A stretch of 64,000 bases of DNA from an uncultured Opitutaceae bacterium. Lineage in GTDB: Bacteria; Verrucomicrobiota; Verrucomicrobiia; Opitutales; Opitutaceae. The notes under the pieces were generated by a model. It was not told where the DNA came from. It ran no database searches and saw nothing but the letters and a program-made list of their open reading frames with translations. The DNA lies in assembly GCA_951813085.1 (NCBI GenBank), contig OX638348.1, positions 3,481,627-3,545,626 on the forward strand, written 5' to 3'. The translations under genes and the position numbers were made by a program. Of this stretch, positions 54,347 to 64,000 are shown in pieces (position 1 is the first letter of the stretch; every line of letters starts with the position of its first letter).

Positions 54347-55576
54347 CTACTGCTCGATGAATTCCTTTTGGGAGCCAAAGCGGGCTCTCAGTCGGAGCCC
54401 TTGCAAGCGGATGAAACCGGTAGCGTCGTCTGGATTATAGTCGCTTTCAACCCCTTCCATGGAAGCAATATCTTCGTTATAGAGAGAATAGGGGGACTTG
54501 CGGCCGACCGTCGTGATGTTGCCCTTATAGAGCTTGAGCCGAACGGTTCCGGTGACGCTTTTCTGGCTATTGTCGATCAGCGCTTGCAAGGCTTCGCGCT
54601 CAGGAGCGTACCAGAAACCATTATACACCAACTCCGCGTACTTCGGGATCAAGCTGTCGCGCAAATGCTCCAAGTCGCGGTCCATTGTGATCGACTCGAT
54701 TTGCTTGTGCCCCATCATGAGAATAGTGCCGCCTGGAGTTTCGTAAACGCCTCGGCTTTTCATGCCGACGAAGCGATTTTCCACGATATCCACTCTGCCA
54801 ATACCATGCTTGCCTGCTAAGGCATTTAATTTCTTGAGAACTCCAGCAGGACTTAACGAATCTCCATTGACAGCGACGCAGTCCCCTTTCTCGAATTCGA
54901 GATCTATGTACTCCGCTTCGTCCGGAGCGTCCTCAGGATCCACCGTCAGCTTGTACATCGCCTTATTTTCTGGAGTGGTCGGGTCGAACCAGGGATCCTC
55001 GAGAATGCCCGCCTCGTAGGAAATATGGAGAAGGTTGCGGTCCATCGAATAGGGATTGGACGCAGAAGCTTCGACATCGATGCCATTCTCAGCGCAATAG
55101 TCGATCATCTCGCTGCGTCCCGGGAACGCGCTCCGAAACACATCCATCCGCCAAGGAGAAATCGTCTTCAAATCTGGAGCGAGCGCGGCGTAGGCGAGTT
55201 CGAATCGAACTTGATCATTCCCTTTCCCAGTCGCGCCGTGAGCGAGGGCCTCGGCGCCCACTTTTCTAGCGAGATCGATATGGGCTTTGCCTATAAGCGG
55301 CCGCGCAATCGATGTTCCCAGAAAATACTGTCCTTCGTAAATCGCGTTCGCACGCATGATCGGATAAATGAAGTCCGACGCGAATTCCTCGACGAGATCC
55401 AATGTATAGTGCTCGGAGGCTCCAGTCGCTTTTGCTTTTTCCTCTAGACCATCGAGCTCTTCTTCCTGCCCGACATCTGCTGCGAATGTAACAATCTCAG
55501 CGTTGTAATGATCTTTTAACCACCGAACGAGCACCGAAGTGTCCAGTCCGCCTGAATATGCAAGTGCGATTTTCAT
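54347..55576 (-). CDS. argG: Argininosuccinate synthase
   Basis: 409 residues, typical. ATP-pyrophosphatase loop [10 protein letters not shown] at the N-terminus, then [19 protein letters not shown], and [14 protein letters not shown]. It joins citrulline and aspartate. Last gene of the minus-strand arg group, 104 bp after argF. Confidence 0.97.
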   Translation of the reverse strand: MKIALAYSGGLDTSVLVRWLKDHYNAEIVTFAADVGQEEELDGLEEKAKATGASEHYTLDLVEEFASDFIYPIMRANAIYEGQYFLGTSIARPLIGKAHIDLARKVGAEALAHGATGKGNDQVRFELAYAALAPDLKTISPWRMDVFRSAFPGRSEMIDYCAENGIDVEASASNPYSMDRNLLHISYEAGILEDPWFDPTTPENKAMYKLTVDPEDAPDEAEYIDLEFEKGDCVAVNGDSLSPAGVLKKLNALAGKHGIGRVDIVENRFVGMKSRGVYETPGGTILMMGHKQIESITMDRDLEHLRDSLIPKYAELVYNGFWYAPEREALQALIDNSQKSVTGTVRLKLYKGNITTVGRKSPYSLYNEDIASMEGVESDYNPDDATGFIRLQGLRLRARFGSQKEFIEQ

Positions 55577-55594
55577 ATGTGAATATACTTGAAT

Positions 55595-55626
55595 GATTAA
55601 CCACGAATTTCACGAATTCACACGAA
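55595..55626. repeat. ACGAATT-type short intergenic repeat
   Basis: GATTAACCACGAATTTCACG followed by AATTCACACGAAC in the argF-argG gap. CACGAATT occurs twice in tandem. Repeats of this wording are common between genes in Verrucomicrobiota and other environmental genomes. No function assigned. Confidence 0.45.
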
Positions 55627-55680
55627 CAATTTTCAAATTCTTGAAATTGCAAGCATCCACGAAATTCCAGGGCCCATGAA

Positions 55681-56625
55681 CTATGCTCGGACTCCTTGCG
55701 CGAGAACAGCCATGATGGCTTTTTGCGTATGCAATCGATTTTCCGCTTGGTCGAAGATGATCGACTGGGAGCCATAGAGCACGTCCTCCTGAACTTCCAT
55801 TCCCTTGTATGCAGGCAGGTCATGCATGAACAACGCGTCCGCTTTTCCTAGGCGCATCAGATCAGAAGTCACCGAGTAGGGCTTCATCGCTTCAATCCGA
55901 TCCGCCGACTCTTCTTCCTGGCCCATGCTCACCCAAGTATCCGTATAGAGAACGTCTGCATCGCAAGCCGCCGCCTCGGGATCCTTCGTAAAGGAGTAGG
56001 TGGGCGCATAACCGCTCTCCGCTAGAACTTTCTTGATGTCATCACCCGGTTCGTACCCTTCAGGTCCCGCAAGGACTAGCTCCATGCCGAACATCGCAGC
56101 CCCCAGTATCCAAGAGTTAGCGATATTGTTAGCGGTATCGCCAAAGTAAGCCATTTTCTTCCCTTTGAGCGACTCGAGGTGATTGGTCCCATCCGACCAG
56201 CGTTCGGTCATCGAAAACGCATCGGTATAGGTCTGGCAGGGATGAAGGAAATCGGTCAAGGCATTGATAACCGGGATGCTACCCAGCTCGGAAAGCTCCT
56301 CCAATTCGCGATGCTCGAAGGTCCGCACGATAAGGCCATGAACGAAGCGTGACAGAACATTCGCGGTATCATAGACGGATTCCCCTCGACCTAGCTGGAT
56401 ATCATTCTTGTTGAGAAATATCGGATGCCCACCCAGCTCGTGGATGCCTACATCGAAGGATACGCGTGTACGTGTGCTCGACTTGGAAAAGATCATGGCC
56501 CACGTCTGTCCTTTCAGGGACGGAGGCGTGTGACGGCCTCTTCCCTTCTTAAAGCTTTGAGCCAATGCGAACACTTCGCTCGCCTGATGCGGAGCAAAGT
56601 CGGTTTCTTTCAAAAAATGCGCCAT
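55681..56625 (-). CDS. argF: Ornithine carbamoyltransferase
   Basis: 314 residues. Carbamoyl-phosphate loop SSTRTRVSFDVG, HPCQTYTDAF, and HDLPAYKG (in place of HCLP) toward the C-terminus. It makes citrulline from ornithine and carbamoyl phosphate, the latter supplied by CarB. 39 bp after argD. Confidence 0.95.
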   Translation of the reverse strand: MAHFLKETDFAPHQASEVFALAQSFKKGRGRHTPPSLKGQTWAMIFSKSSTRTRVSFDVGIHELGGHPIFLNKNDIQLGRGESVYDTANVLSRFVHGLIVRTFEHRELEELSELGSIPVINALTDFLHPCQTYTDAFSMTERWSDGTNHLESLKGKKMAYFGDTANNIANSWILGAAMFGMELVLAGPEGYEPGDDIKKVLAESGYAPTYSFTKDPEAAACDADVLYTDTWVSMGQEEESADRIEAMKPYSVTSDLMRLGKADALFMHDLPAYKGMEVQEDVLYGSQSIIFDQAENRLHTQKAIMAVLAQGVRA

Positions 56626-56664
56626 AGTTTATGTCGTTGTATTTCGTTTTCGCTTTCGTTTCGG

Positions 56665-57894
56665 CTAGGCATCTACCTTCGCCCTTAGAGCCTCCGCTCG
56701 TTCGCTAGCCACTGATTTAAAGATATCCAGCGCCTCGTCGAAATCGTCTTGAGTCGCCGTCAACGCAGGCAGGAATCGGACTACATTCGACCCCGCGGGT
56801 GGAACCACAAGACCTTGGTCGCGAAGCTCGTTTACGACTTCAAGCGGCGCTTCCGCGATTTGAATACCTATCATGTAACCGGATCCGCGTATATCTAGAA
56901 TATAGTCAGGGAGTTCCTCTTGAAGCTCCCGCAATTTTTGGAGCACGTATTCACCATTTCGGGACACGTTCTCAAGAAGGCTTTCTTCTTCTATCGTCTC
57001 TAAAACCGCAAGCGCTGCTGCAGATATTAGAGGCGTACCCCCAAAGGTCGTACCGTGCGTCCCAGGAGTAAAAAGACCCGCATGGTCATCGCGGATCCAA
57101 ATAGCCCCGATCGGAGCGCCCCCTCCGAGACCCTTGGCCATACCGATAGCATCCGGCTGGATACCCGCTTTTTCGTAGGCAAAGAACGTCCCTGTCCGAC
57201 CGACGCCGCATTGAACTTCATCGAGAATAAGCAGGATACCCTTCTCGTCGCACAAGGCTCTCAGGTCTTGCAAAAACGGAATGGACGCGGGGAAAATACC
57301 GCCTTCGCCCTGAATCGTCTCGATAAAGACCGCAGCAACCGTGTCATCAATCGCATTCCTAAAGCTCTCAATGTTATTGAGTTCCGCAAAGAGAAAACCA
57401 TCGACCAGCGGTCCGAATCCTTTTTGGACATTCCCTTTGGGCGTCGCGCTCATTCCACCGAAGGTTCTTCCATGAAAGGCATTCTCCGCGCAAACCACTT
57501 TGTAACGCTTGTTTTCTTCCCCCGAAACGCTGCAACCATACAGTCGAGCTAGCTTGATAAGCGCCTCGTTAGCTTCAGCGCCGCTGTTGCAGAAGAACAC
57601 TTTCCCGGCGCCGCCCGCTTTCGTATTCAACGCCTGTGCCAGGCGCGCCTGGTTTTCATTGCGATAGAGATTGCTGACGCAAATGACGGTTTCTGCTTGT
57701 TCCTGAATCGCTTTTACTAACTTTGGATGGCAATGCCCAATGCTCGTCACCGCAATTGCGGAGCAGAAATCTAGATACTCTTTGCCCTGGTCATCCCAAA
57801 GCCGCGTACCGCGACCGCGAACGAATGTTACGGGCGGCAATCCGTAATTGCCGAGTATGTTGTCTTGATAGAGCGTCTCGGTATTCGTGTTCAT
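56665..57894 (-). CDS. argD: Acetylornithine aminotransferase
   Basis: 409 residues, class III aminotransferase. FCNSGAEANEALIKLAR, LDEVQCGVGRTG with the PLP Asp, and the PLP lysine in MAKGLGGGAPIGA. Converts N-acetylglutamate semialdehyde to N-acetylornithine. 35 bp after argB. Confidence 0.95.
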   Translation of the reverse strand: MNTNTETLYQDNILGNYGLPPVTFVRGRGTRLWDDQGKEYLDFCSAIAVTSIGHCHPKLVKAIQEQAETVICVSNLYRNENQARLAQALNTKAGGAGKVFFCNSGAEANEALIKLARLYGCSVSGEENKRYKVVCAENAFHGRTFGGMSATPKGNVQKGFGPLVDGFLFAELNNIESFRNAIDDTVAAVFIETIQGEGGIFPASIPFLQDLRALCDEKGILLILDEVQCGVGRTGTFFAYEKAGIQPDAIGMAKGLGGGAPIGAIWIRDDHAGLFTPGTHGTTFGGTPLISAAALAVLETIEEESLLENVSRNGEYVLQKLRELQEELPDYILDIRGSGYMIGIQIAEAPLEVVNELRDQGLVVPPAGSNVVRFLPALTATQDDFDEALDIFKSVASERAEALRAKVDA

Positions 57895-57929
57895 GGTGAG
57901 TTCAGGTGTTCGTATCTATAATAATATTA

Positions 57930-58823
57930 CTAGTGGACGATTTCCGTTCCAATACCCTTGTCGGTAAAAATCTCCAACAGGAGGCTATGAGGTAACCTTC
58001 CATCGATGAAGTGGACTCTATGGACGCCCGCGTCGAGCGCCTTCATAGAGCTGTCGATCTTCGGAAGCATACCTTGGCTTATCGTGCCGTCCTCCTTCAA
58101 TCGATCGACTTGCCCTACTTTCAGCGTTGGGATGAGAGAGTCCGGATCGTTAGGGTCTCTAAGCAAGCCGGGAACATCGCTCAAGTATACCAGCCTTCTG
58201 GCTCTAAGCGCAGCGGCTACGCAAGCGGCGGCCACATCCGCATTCACGTTGTACAAGCTCCCATCCTCTCCTCTGGCCACGGGAGATATCACAGGCGTAT
58301 AGCCATCGCGAATGGCTTTCTTGATAATCTTCGACTTAACGGCAACGATATTGCCTACGAAGCCCAGATCTACCGGGTTGCCTGCGCTATCGACGGTATA
58401 CTTTTCCCCTTCGAGCACTGCAGGTCCCGCGATTCCCAGCGGCCGATCGTTCCGGATCTGAAGCATCTCGCACACCTCGCCATTCACCTGCCCGCTTAGC
58501 ACGTCTTCGACGACACTGATCGTCTCTTCGCAGGTATACCGGAGTCCATTTATGAACTTCGCCTCAATCCCTTTTTCGCCGAGAGACCGGCTGATCGCTT
58601 TGCCGCCGCCGTGGACAACAACCGCATGAATCCCGACCGCAGAAAGAAAGGCGATATCTCCCGCGACTCTCGAACGGATCTCAGGATCGGGATCATCCAT
58701 AAAGCTGCCCCCATACTTGATAACGAAAATGGAATTCCGAAATTCCTGCACGTACGGCAGCGCTTCTACAAGTACCGCTGCTTTGGAAATGATTTCCTGC
58801 ATCTTTTTCGATTTAACGATCAT
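57930..58823 (-). CDS. argB: Acetylglutamate kinase
   Basis: 297 residues. [12 protein letters not shown] (phosphate-binding Lys-Tyr-Gly-Gly), [25 protein letters not shown] and the closing [13 protein letters not shown]. Phosphorylates N-acetylglutamate; this length class is often arginine-inhibited. 7 bp after argJ. Confidence 0.96.
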   Translation of the reverse strand: MIVKSKKMQEIISKAAVLVEALPYVQEFRNSIFVIKYGGSFMDDPDPEIRSRVAGDIAFLSAVGIHAVVVHGGGKAISRSLGEKGIEAKFINGLRYTCEETISVVEDVLSGQVNGEVCEMLQIRNDRPLGIAGPAVLEGEKYTVDSAGNPVDLGFVGNIVAVKSKIIKKAIRDGYTPVISPVARGEDGSLYNVNADVAAACVAAALRARRLVYLSDVPGLLRDPNDPDSLIPTLKVGQVDRLKEDGTISQGMLPKIDSSMKALDAGVHRVHFIDGRLPHSLLLEIFTDKGIGTEIVH

Positions 58824-58830
58824 AATCCAA

Positions 58831-60051
58831 TCACTCGCTCTTGTTGAAATCTACGTATCCTTCAGTTAAATCGCTCGCCCGAAGCCGATAGACCGAATCG
58901 CCTTGATGCATATCGATCGCTATCGAAAACCGAGGTTTTGAAACGACTTCCTTCCACTTCTGTTTGTTCTCCGGTACTGGATTTCCCGATACCAAGGCAG
59001 GCACATCATCATAACTGATATCGATTACGTACTGATCGATTTGCGCATCGGCATAACCGAGGGCATCCATAAGGCGCCCCCAATTTGGATCGTTGCCATA
59101 CCAGGAAGTCTTTACCAAAAGAGAGTTGCCAATCGCGCGAGCGATGTTCTCCGCATCTCGCTCGTTCGCCGCTCCCTTTATCAATATCTCTACGACCTTC
59201 GTGATGCGCTCCCCATCCGCCACGATCTTTTCCGCAAGGGTGTCGCAAACCTTGAAAAGAGCCTCTTTGAAACGAGCGCTTGTTTTGCCATCGAACGAAA
59301 CTCCGGACTCTCCGTTTGCGAGCGCGAGCACCGTATCATTCGTACTCATATCTCCGTCTACGGTGATGGCATTGAACGTATGGTCGATCGCTTCCTTTAG
59401 CGCTGATTGCAGGTCACTCGACTCGATTGCGATATCCGTAGTAACGAAGGCAAGCATTGTAGCCATGTTTGGCTGGATCATACCCGCCCCTTTCGCAACG
59501 CCTCCAACAGTCACCTTTCTTCCTTCAACTTCAAAAGAGGCCTCGCACGTTTTTGTTCTAGTATCTGAAGTCAGAATACATTCGGCGAACTTCAGCCCAT
59601 CGCTCTCGCCGTCTACGATTGTGGCTCCTAGCCGTTCTATCGCCGGAGTGATACGGTCCATCGGTAGCAAGTCGCCAATGCGCCCCGTCGAGCACAAAAA
59701 AAAACTATCCTTAGGGGACAGGCTGCTCGATTCCGCGATCTGTAGCATTTGAAGCGAATCTTTAATACCTTGCTCCCCCGTGCATGCATTGGCGTTTCCA
59801 CTATTCACAACGATCCCGTGAATAGGCGTTCCTAGCTTAAGCACACGTTCGCAATCAAGAACGGGCGCCGCCTTGACCGCATTGCGCGTAAAGACCCCAG
59901 CTGCTGAGCACGCCGTTTTTGAATACAAGATCCCAATATCCAACCGATCACTTTGCTTGTTCCGGATATCAGCGCTCGTAGCGACCGCGCAAAACCCTTG
60001 GGGGCTTGCGACTCCACTTCCGTCTTCGCTAAAAGTTACGACCTCAGACAT
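58831..60051 (-). CDS. argJ: Bifunctional ornithine acetyltransferase / N-acetylglutamate synthase
   Basis: 406 residues. The autocleavage site is present ([20 protein letters not shown], cut before Thr), with [14 protein letters not shown] and the C-terminal [13 protein letters not shown]. Recycles the acetyl group from acetylornithine to glutamate; with ArgJ the cell uses the cyclic pathway. Overlaps argC by 8 bp. Confidence 0.96.
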   Translation of the reverse strand: MSEVVTFSEDGSGVASPQGFCAVATSADIRNKQSDRLDIGILYSKTACSAAGVFTRNAVKAAPVLDCERVLKLGTPIHGIVVNSGNANACTGEQGIKDSLQMLQIAESSSLSPKDSFFLCSTGRIGDLLPMDRITPAIERLGATIVDGESDGLKFAECILTSDTRTKTCEASFEVEGRKVTVGGVAKGAGMIQPNMATMLAFVTTDIAIESSDLQSALKEAIDHTFNAITVDGDMSTNDTVLALANGESGVSFDGKTSARFKEALFKVCDTLAEKIVADGERITKVVEILIKGAANERDAENIARAIGNSLLVKTSWYGNDPNWGRLMDALGYADAQIDQYVIDISYDDVPALVSGNPVPENKQKWKEVVSKPRFSIAIDMHQGDSVYRLRASDLTEGYVDFNKSE

Positions 60052-61075
60052 GGATCAACCCGGTTGTTTCATCCCAGCCCTGCCAGAGATTCATTATTTG
60101 GACTGCTTGCCCAGCGAGTCCTTTCATGAGATTGTCCTCAGCGGACGTGATAACGAAGTTTCCTGTCCTCGAATCCTTGACCGCAGAAATATCGATTCGA
60201 TTCGTACCTACCGTGTATCTTGATTCAGGACGCGTATCCGGTTCTAGGATATGTACGAAAGGCCGATCGCCATAAGCGTCATTCCAGACACCGTAGAGGT
60301 CTTCAATACTAGATTCAACCGCTGGAACGGTAATCGTACTGATGATACCGCGATTCATTGGGGCGAGGTGAGGATTGAATTGAATTATAACATCGCCCTG
60401 TCCTGCGTTGCCTAGCTGCTCCTCGATTTCCGAAAGATGCCGATGCTTCGGAATTCCGTAGGCCTTCGCGCTTTCGTTTACTTCACAAAAGGAAAAGGCG
60501 AGATTCGACTGCTTTCCCGCTCCGCTTGTCCCACTGAACGAGTTCGCTACGATATGCTTCGTTCCAATAACCTTCTTTTGAATCAGCGGGAAAAGGGGGA
60601 CGAGAATGCTAGTCGGATAGCAACCGGGACAAGCGAACAAAGATTTGTCCGTCCAGTCTTCGGTCGCGATTTCCGGTAGAACATATTGCGAATCGGCAAG
60701 TAGTTCTGTATCCGGATGAGGGTTACCGTAATATTCTTCATACACGCTCGGATCCGATATCCTGTAGTCCGCGCTGCAATCGATCACTTTCTTTCCTGAT
60801 CGAGCGATTGGCCCCGCAAATTCAGACGCGACCCCGTGTGGAACCGCTAGAAAGACGCAATCGATATCGTCACGATCCGCAATCGCAGCAGGGTCCGACG
60901 CTTCAAACTTGAGCTGATCAAGCGCTCCACGGAGTTCCGGCATTACTTCACTTACGCTTCTACCAACTTCGCTTCTCGAGGTAACCGCTACGAGATTCGC
61001 TTTCGGATGAGCCGCTAGAAGTTTGACGAGAATTTCCCCGCCATATCCGGACGAGCCTACGATTGCTGTATTCAT
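60044..61075 (-). CDS. argC: N-acetyl-gamma-glutamyl-phosphate reductase
   Basis: 343 residues. NADP-binding AIVGSSGYGGEILVKLL, active-site Cys in FACPGCYPTS, and NSFSGTSGAGK, the usual ArgC signatures. First gene of argCJBDFG on the minus strand. The rpsI terminator lies upstream. Confidence 0.96.
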   Translation of the reverse strand: MNTAIVGSSGYGGEILVKLLAAHPKANLVAVTSRSEVGRSVSEVMPELRGALDQLKFEASDPAAIADRDDIDCVFLAVPHGVASEFAGPIARSGKKVIDCSADYRISDPSVYEEYYGNPHPDTELLADSQYVLPEIATEDWTDKSLFACPGCYPTSILVPLFPLIQKKVIGTKHIVANSFSGTSGAGKQSNLAFSFCEVNESAKAYGIPKHRHLSEIEEQLGNAGQGDVIIQFNPHLAPMNRGIISTITVPAVESSIEDLYGVWNDAYGDRPFVHILEPDTRPESRYTVGTNRIDISAVKDSRTGNFVITSAEDNLMKGLAGQAVQIMNLWQGWDETTGLIHV

Positions 61076-61180
61076 TGATTGTTTTGCGTTAAATTATTTT
61101 GGTATCTTAAACGATAGCAGGAGTTCGAATCCACTTTGCCGTTTCGAAAGAGTAATCTTAATGGGTTGATATATGAAAAC

Positions 61181-61219
61181 AAAAAGACCCCCTGTGGTGG
61201 TGAAACCAGAGAGGGCCTT
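61181..61219 (-). terminator. Intrinsic terminator after rpsI
   Basis: On the minus strand, a GC-rich stem (GGCCCTCTCTGGT pairing imperfectly with ACCACAGGGGGTC, loop ~6 bases) is followed by TTTTTG. It lies 25 bp beyond the rpsI stop and separates the ribosomal operon from arg. Confidence 0.8.
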
Positions 61220-61243
61220 GTCGAAAAATTCTTTTGATTTGGC

Positions 61244-61642
61244 TTAGCGCTTTGAGAATTGGAATTTCTTGCGCGCCCCTGGTTGTCCCGCTTTCTTACG
61301 TTCCTTCATTCGAGGGTCTCGTGTAAGGTGACCGGCTTGTTTCAATGGAGTTCGCAGTTCCCCATCGAACTTCAGCAACGCACGAGCGATTCCATGCGCC
61401 AAAGCGCCTGCCTGGCCACTGTCGCCGCCGCCATGTACGTTTGCGCTCAAGTCGAACTTATCCTTCGCCTCGATGGTCGCGAATGGGAGAAGCGCCGCTC
61501 TAGAAAAATTTTCGTGAGAGAAGAAGTCTTCCTTGGATTTGCCGTTGATGGATACCTTGCCGGAACCTTCGGTCAAACGGATCCGAGCGACTGCTGTCTT
61601 GCGGCGGCCGATTCCGAGATATACGCTGTTGTTGTCTGCCAT
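61244..61642 (-). CDS. rpsI: 30S ribosomal protein S9
   Basis: 132 residues. YLGIGRRKTAVARIRL at the start, VHGGGDSGQAGALAHGIARAL, and the classical ending RKKAGQPGARKKFQFSKR. Follows rplM by 16 bp, the standard rplM-rpsI pair. Intact. Confidence 0.98.
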   Translation of the reverse strand: MADNNSVYLGIGRRKTAVARIRLTEGSGKVSINGKSKEDFFSHENFSRAALLPFATIEAKDKFDLSANVHGGGDSGQAGALAHGIARALLKFDGELRTPLKQAGHLTRDPRMKERKKAGQPGARKKFQFSKR

Positions 61643-61658
61643 TTTCGGAAAGCGTTAT

Positions 61659-62087
61659 TTAAAGTGAAACTGCTTTGGGTTGCTGCGCTTCATGCGGATG
61701 CTCTTCGCCCGCGAATACCTTGAGCTTAGTCAGCATCTTGCGAGCGAGCCGGTTCTTCGGGAGCATTCCCTTGACTGCGTGCTTAACGACGAAATCCGGT
61801 CGGCACTCTTGCATTTGAGCCACGCTGAGATACTTCTCGCCCCCAACGTAGCCGCTATAGAACATGTACTTCTTTTGCTCTTCTTTCTTGCCGGTGAGTA
61901 CGATCTTGTCCGCGTTGATAACGACAACGAAATTCCCGGTGTCCACGTGCGGCGTATAAGTAGGCTTGTCCCGACCACGAAGCAAGTTTGCGATTTTCAC
62001 GGCCAAACGACCCAGGACTTGATCCTTGGCGTCGACGATGACCCAGTCGCGTTTCACGGTTTCCTTCTTGGCGAGATATGTTTTCAT
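61659..62087 (-). CDS. rplM: 50S ribosomal protein L13
   Basis: 142 residues. DWVIVDAKDQVLGRLAVKIANLLRG, then VINADKIVLTGKK and MLPKNRLARKMLTKLKVF. Normal length and order with rpsI. Confidence 0.98.
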   Translation of the reverse strand: MKTYLAKKETVKRDWVIVDAKDQVLGRLAVKIANLLRGRDKPTYTPHVDTGNFVVVINADKIVLTGKKEEQKKYMFYSGYVGGEKYLSVAQMQECRPDFVVKHAVKGMLPKNRLARKMLTKLKVFAGEEHPHEAQQPKAVSL

Positions 62088-62195
62088 CGGATTTCGAGAA
62101 AAAGAGGAGAACTCCTACCTTCCGGAGAAAGCATGTCAATGATTTTGCGAGTTTTTTTGCTAGGCTTTCAGCCCCGAATTCCTGAGTTGCAAACC

Positions 62196-62876
62196 CTAGA
62201 ATCCGATACGAATCGAAGTCGACCCATGAAAGTGGGCTTCCGGTGTAGGCGACCCCGGATCGCTGTCTGAATAGTGCGCCCCGATCGACAGCACCGCGTT
62301 TTCATTCAGCTCAAATGGGAATACGACGTCGGCGCCGTAATAGAGGTACTTGCCTAGATCGTCTACATCCACCAGCCCGATGCGAGCTCCCAGCTCCACA
62401 ACCGAGTTCGGGCCGATAGGCAGGTTATAAGTCGCGGATCCCTCGGAAGTGGTCGCATCCAGCTCCAGGTCCCGGTAGAGATAGAGTGACGCCGCGACGC
62501 TCTTGATTTCACGTGTGATTCCAACGTAGGGCTCGAGCCGGTTCTCTCCGGTGGGAAAATAATAGTAAGCGGCTCCCACATCGAAGCTGGTATCTTCACC
62601 GATGACCCAGGCCTGCCCCAGGTAGAAGTCGATCTCATCAGCCCACCGCTCCGGGGCTCCTCGGTTTTCGATCGGCTGAGCCGCCCAGATACCTGCGTAG
62701 AAATCATCCTTTCCGAACTCGATAGAGGGATAAAAGACATTGTCGGCGAGCTGCGCTCCGCGAAAGACGTATTTGGTATCGAAGGTGAGATCCAAATTCA
62801 GCGTATAGTCCTCCGCCTGGGAGCAGACTCCGTAGACGGAGGCGAGAAGTCCTAGAAATGCAGTTTTCAGATTCAT
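62196..62876 (-). CDS. Outer-membrane beta-barrel protein (TorF-like)
   Basis: 226 residues: signal peptide (LKTAFLGLLASVYGVCSQA), then LTFDTKYVFRGAQLADN, a pattern of the TorF/TIGR02001 putative porin family, and amphipathic strands ending in an aromatic (STSIRIGF). Role unknown; probably a small porin. It lies 108 bp upstream of rplM on the same strand but is not obviously linked to it. Confidence 0.75.
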   Translation of the reverse strand: MNLKTAFLGLLASVYGVCSQAEDYTLNLDLTFDTKYVFRGAQLADNVFYPSIEFGKDDFYAGIWAAQPIENRGAPERWADEIDFYLGQAWVIGEDTSFDVGAAYYYFPTGENRLEPYVGITREIKSVAASLYLYRDLELDATTSEGSATYNLPIGPNSVVELGARIGLVDVDDLGKYLYYGADVVFPFELNENAVLSIGAHYSDSDPGSPTPEAHFHGSTSIRIGF

Positions 62877-63070
62877 TTTCGACTAGTTCGTGTAGCGATC
62901 GGACAAAGGATTCAATGTTTAGGAGCTGGCTTCATAAATGGCGAGCCGAGAATTGGAAGCGTCCTGAACCGATTTTTTTCATTCAGAGCCCATATCCTAT
63001 CGAAGACCACCGAAAATTCGTCGCTATGCGTTACAATTTTCTAGATTAAAAACGCCACAGGCGAAATTCT

Positions 63071-63439
63071 ATGTCTATGAACTTCCAAAATGCAGGAGCG
63101 ATCTGCGCGACAATCGGCATCGCCTTGGGCGCTTTCGGGGCACACGCGCTAAAAGAGAGCCTATCTTCCAATGGGATGCTCGATGCTTGGGAGACCGCGG
63201 TCCTCTACCACCTGATCCATGCGGTATCCCTTTTCTTGCTCGCTGCAATCAACGCTAGCCACCCAATCGAGCGGGCTCGGCTAGCTATGGGGCTCTGGCT
63301 AGCGGGGATCGTCCTGTTTTCCGGTTCCCTTTATGGTCTGGCGCTGACTCAATGGTCCCTGCTTGGCCCAATAACTCCGATCGGCGGGCTCTGCTTCATG
63401 GCGGGCTGGGTCGTCCTCGCTTTACCGCGCAAGGCATAG
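63071..63439 (+). CDS. DUF423 membrane protein
   Basis: 122 residues, four helices (about 8-26, 44-60, 70-88, 96-118) and the DUF423 pattern GAFGAHALKESL...WETAVLYHLIHAVSLFLLA. Function unknown. Its stop is 13 bp before the CCA-adding enzyme start. Confidence 0.9.
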   Translation: MSMNFQNAGAICATIGIALGAFGAHALKESLSSNGMLDAWETAVLYHLIHAVSLFLLAAINASHPIERARLAMGLWLAGIVLFSGSLYGLALTQWSLLGPITPIGGLCFMAGWVVLALPRKA

Positions 63440-63451
63440 CCTCCAACTCCG

Positions 63452-64000
63452 ATGCCCGATGTCCCACAGCGCGCTCGATTCAACTTCGAGGTCCCCGTAA
63501 ACCTGAGGACCGCGCTGGACCTATTAAAAAAGAAGGGGGGGCAGTGCCGACTGGTCGGCGGATGCGTCCGCGACGCGCTTCTTGGGACTAGACCAAAGGA
63601 TTTCGACATCGAAGTCTACGGATTGGAGCTGGAGGCGATCATAGAGACCCTGAAATCGATCGGTAAAACCGACCTCGTCGGTAAATCCTTCGCGGTAGTG
63701 AAACTCTGGCGAAACGGAAGCGAGTTCGACTTCTCCGTCCCGCGCAAGGAGTTGAAATCGGGCGCCGGCCATCGTGGCTTCGATATCCAGACAGACATCC
63801 ACCTAGACCCCAAATCCGCCCTGAAGCGCCGCGATTTCACCATCAACGCCCTGCAATACGATCCGGATACCGAAGAGATCGTCGACTACTTCGGAGGACG
63901 GGAAGATCTCGAGAAAGGCATTCTGCGGCACGTGAGCTCTGCGTTTGCCGAAGATCCGCTTCGCGCGCTGCGAGCCGTGCAATTCGCAGGACGATTCGGA
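63452..64000 (+). CDS. cca: CCA tRNA nucleotidyltransferase, 5' part (runs off the window)
   Basis: Open to the end of the window, so only the first 183 codons are seen. ATG 63452, then CRLVGGCVRDALLGTRPKDF and DIEVYG (the GGxVRD ... DxD active site of the polymerase-beta superfamily), GKSFAVVKL, RRDFTINALQYDP and LRALRAVQFAGRFG. Class II CCA-adding enzyme or poly(A) polymerase; the C-terminal part that would decide is missing. Confidence 0.88.
   Translation, partial: MPDVPQRARFNFEVPVNLRTALDLLKKKGGQCRLVGGCVRDALLGTRPKDFDIEVYGLELEAIIETLKSIGKTDLVGKSFAVVKLWRNGSEFDFSVPRKELKSGAGHRGFDIQTDIHLDPKSALKRRDFTINALQYDPDTEEIVDYFGGREDLEKGILRHVSSAFAEDPLRALRAVQFAGRFG

Noticed and set aside
55025-60679. Plus-strand frames across the arg operon
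   Set aside because: All are antisense to intact arginine genes with clear active-site motifs.

Overview
The window looks like a chromosome segment of a Verrucomicrobiota bacterium, probably class Opitutia. The pointers are the Tat-exported DUF1552 protein next to a cytochrome-containing DUF1587/1588/1592/1585 protein (50.3-54.3 kb), which are typical of Planctomycetota and Verrucomicrobiota, the many TTG starts, and the exopolysaccharide genes. No sequence search was possible, so the placement rests on gene content alone. I saw no tRNA, rRNA or CRISPR array.

Layout. 0-1.6 kb: a NusG/UpxY-like antiterminator, then non-coding DNA with the decayed 5' end of a wzz gene and a PIN-toxin remnant. 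1.6-10.9 kb (minus strand): a peptide-export locus. It holds a LanC-like protein without zinc ligands, two cysteine-free precursors sharing a double-glycine leader, small two-helix membrane proteins paired with them, a sulfotransferase, a frameshifted HlyD adaptor, a C39-peptidase ABC exporter and a PaaX-like regulator. This is the best candidate for an undescribed system. 11.2-13.5 kb (plus): a sulfotransferase and an MGT-type glycosyltransferase. 14-25.5 kb: an exopolysaccharide region (broken wzz, a CpsD-like ATPase without the P-loop lysine, UDP-sugar dehydrogenase, rmlA, rmlB, an RmlD-like SDR, broken wza). A decayed larE-larB-larC operon, a truncated IS3-family element and a large inverted repeat interrupt it. 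25.6-28.9 kb: a frameshifted cadherin/Ig-like surface protein joined head-to-head to a 5'-truncated NtrC-like regulator. 29-33.2 kb: carB and purU. 33.2-49.4 kb: nitrate uptake and assimilation (LysR regulator, NrtA, NrtB with a coiled-coil insert, two ATPases, a porin, flavoprotein reductase, NirA, nitrate reductase, FeS/DmsC anchor protein, NasS-like sensor). 49.5-54.3 kb: a YfgM-like protein and the DUF1552/DUF1592 pair. 54.3-61.1 kb: argCJBDFG. 61.2-64 kb: rplM-rpsI, an outer-membrane barrel, a DUF423 protein and the start of a CCA-adding enzyme.

How it fits together. The peptide locus reads as one transcription unit in which the precursors would be cut after Gly-Gly and exported by the C39 transporter with its HlyD partner. 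Four near-identical palindromes lie around the PaaX-like gene and upstream of wzz, which suggests one regulator linking peptide export and polysaccharide. The nitrate region gives a full path from uptake to ammonium. The arg operon with carB covers arginine synthesis from glutamate up to argininosuccinate; no argH was seen.

Caution. About ten genes between 4.7 and 48 kb are split by single-base indels, several in homopolymers, while carB, arg, rml and ribosomal genes are intact. This may be residual sequencing error or real decay, and it limits claims about function for the split genes.
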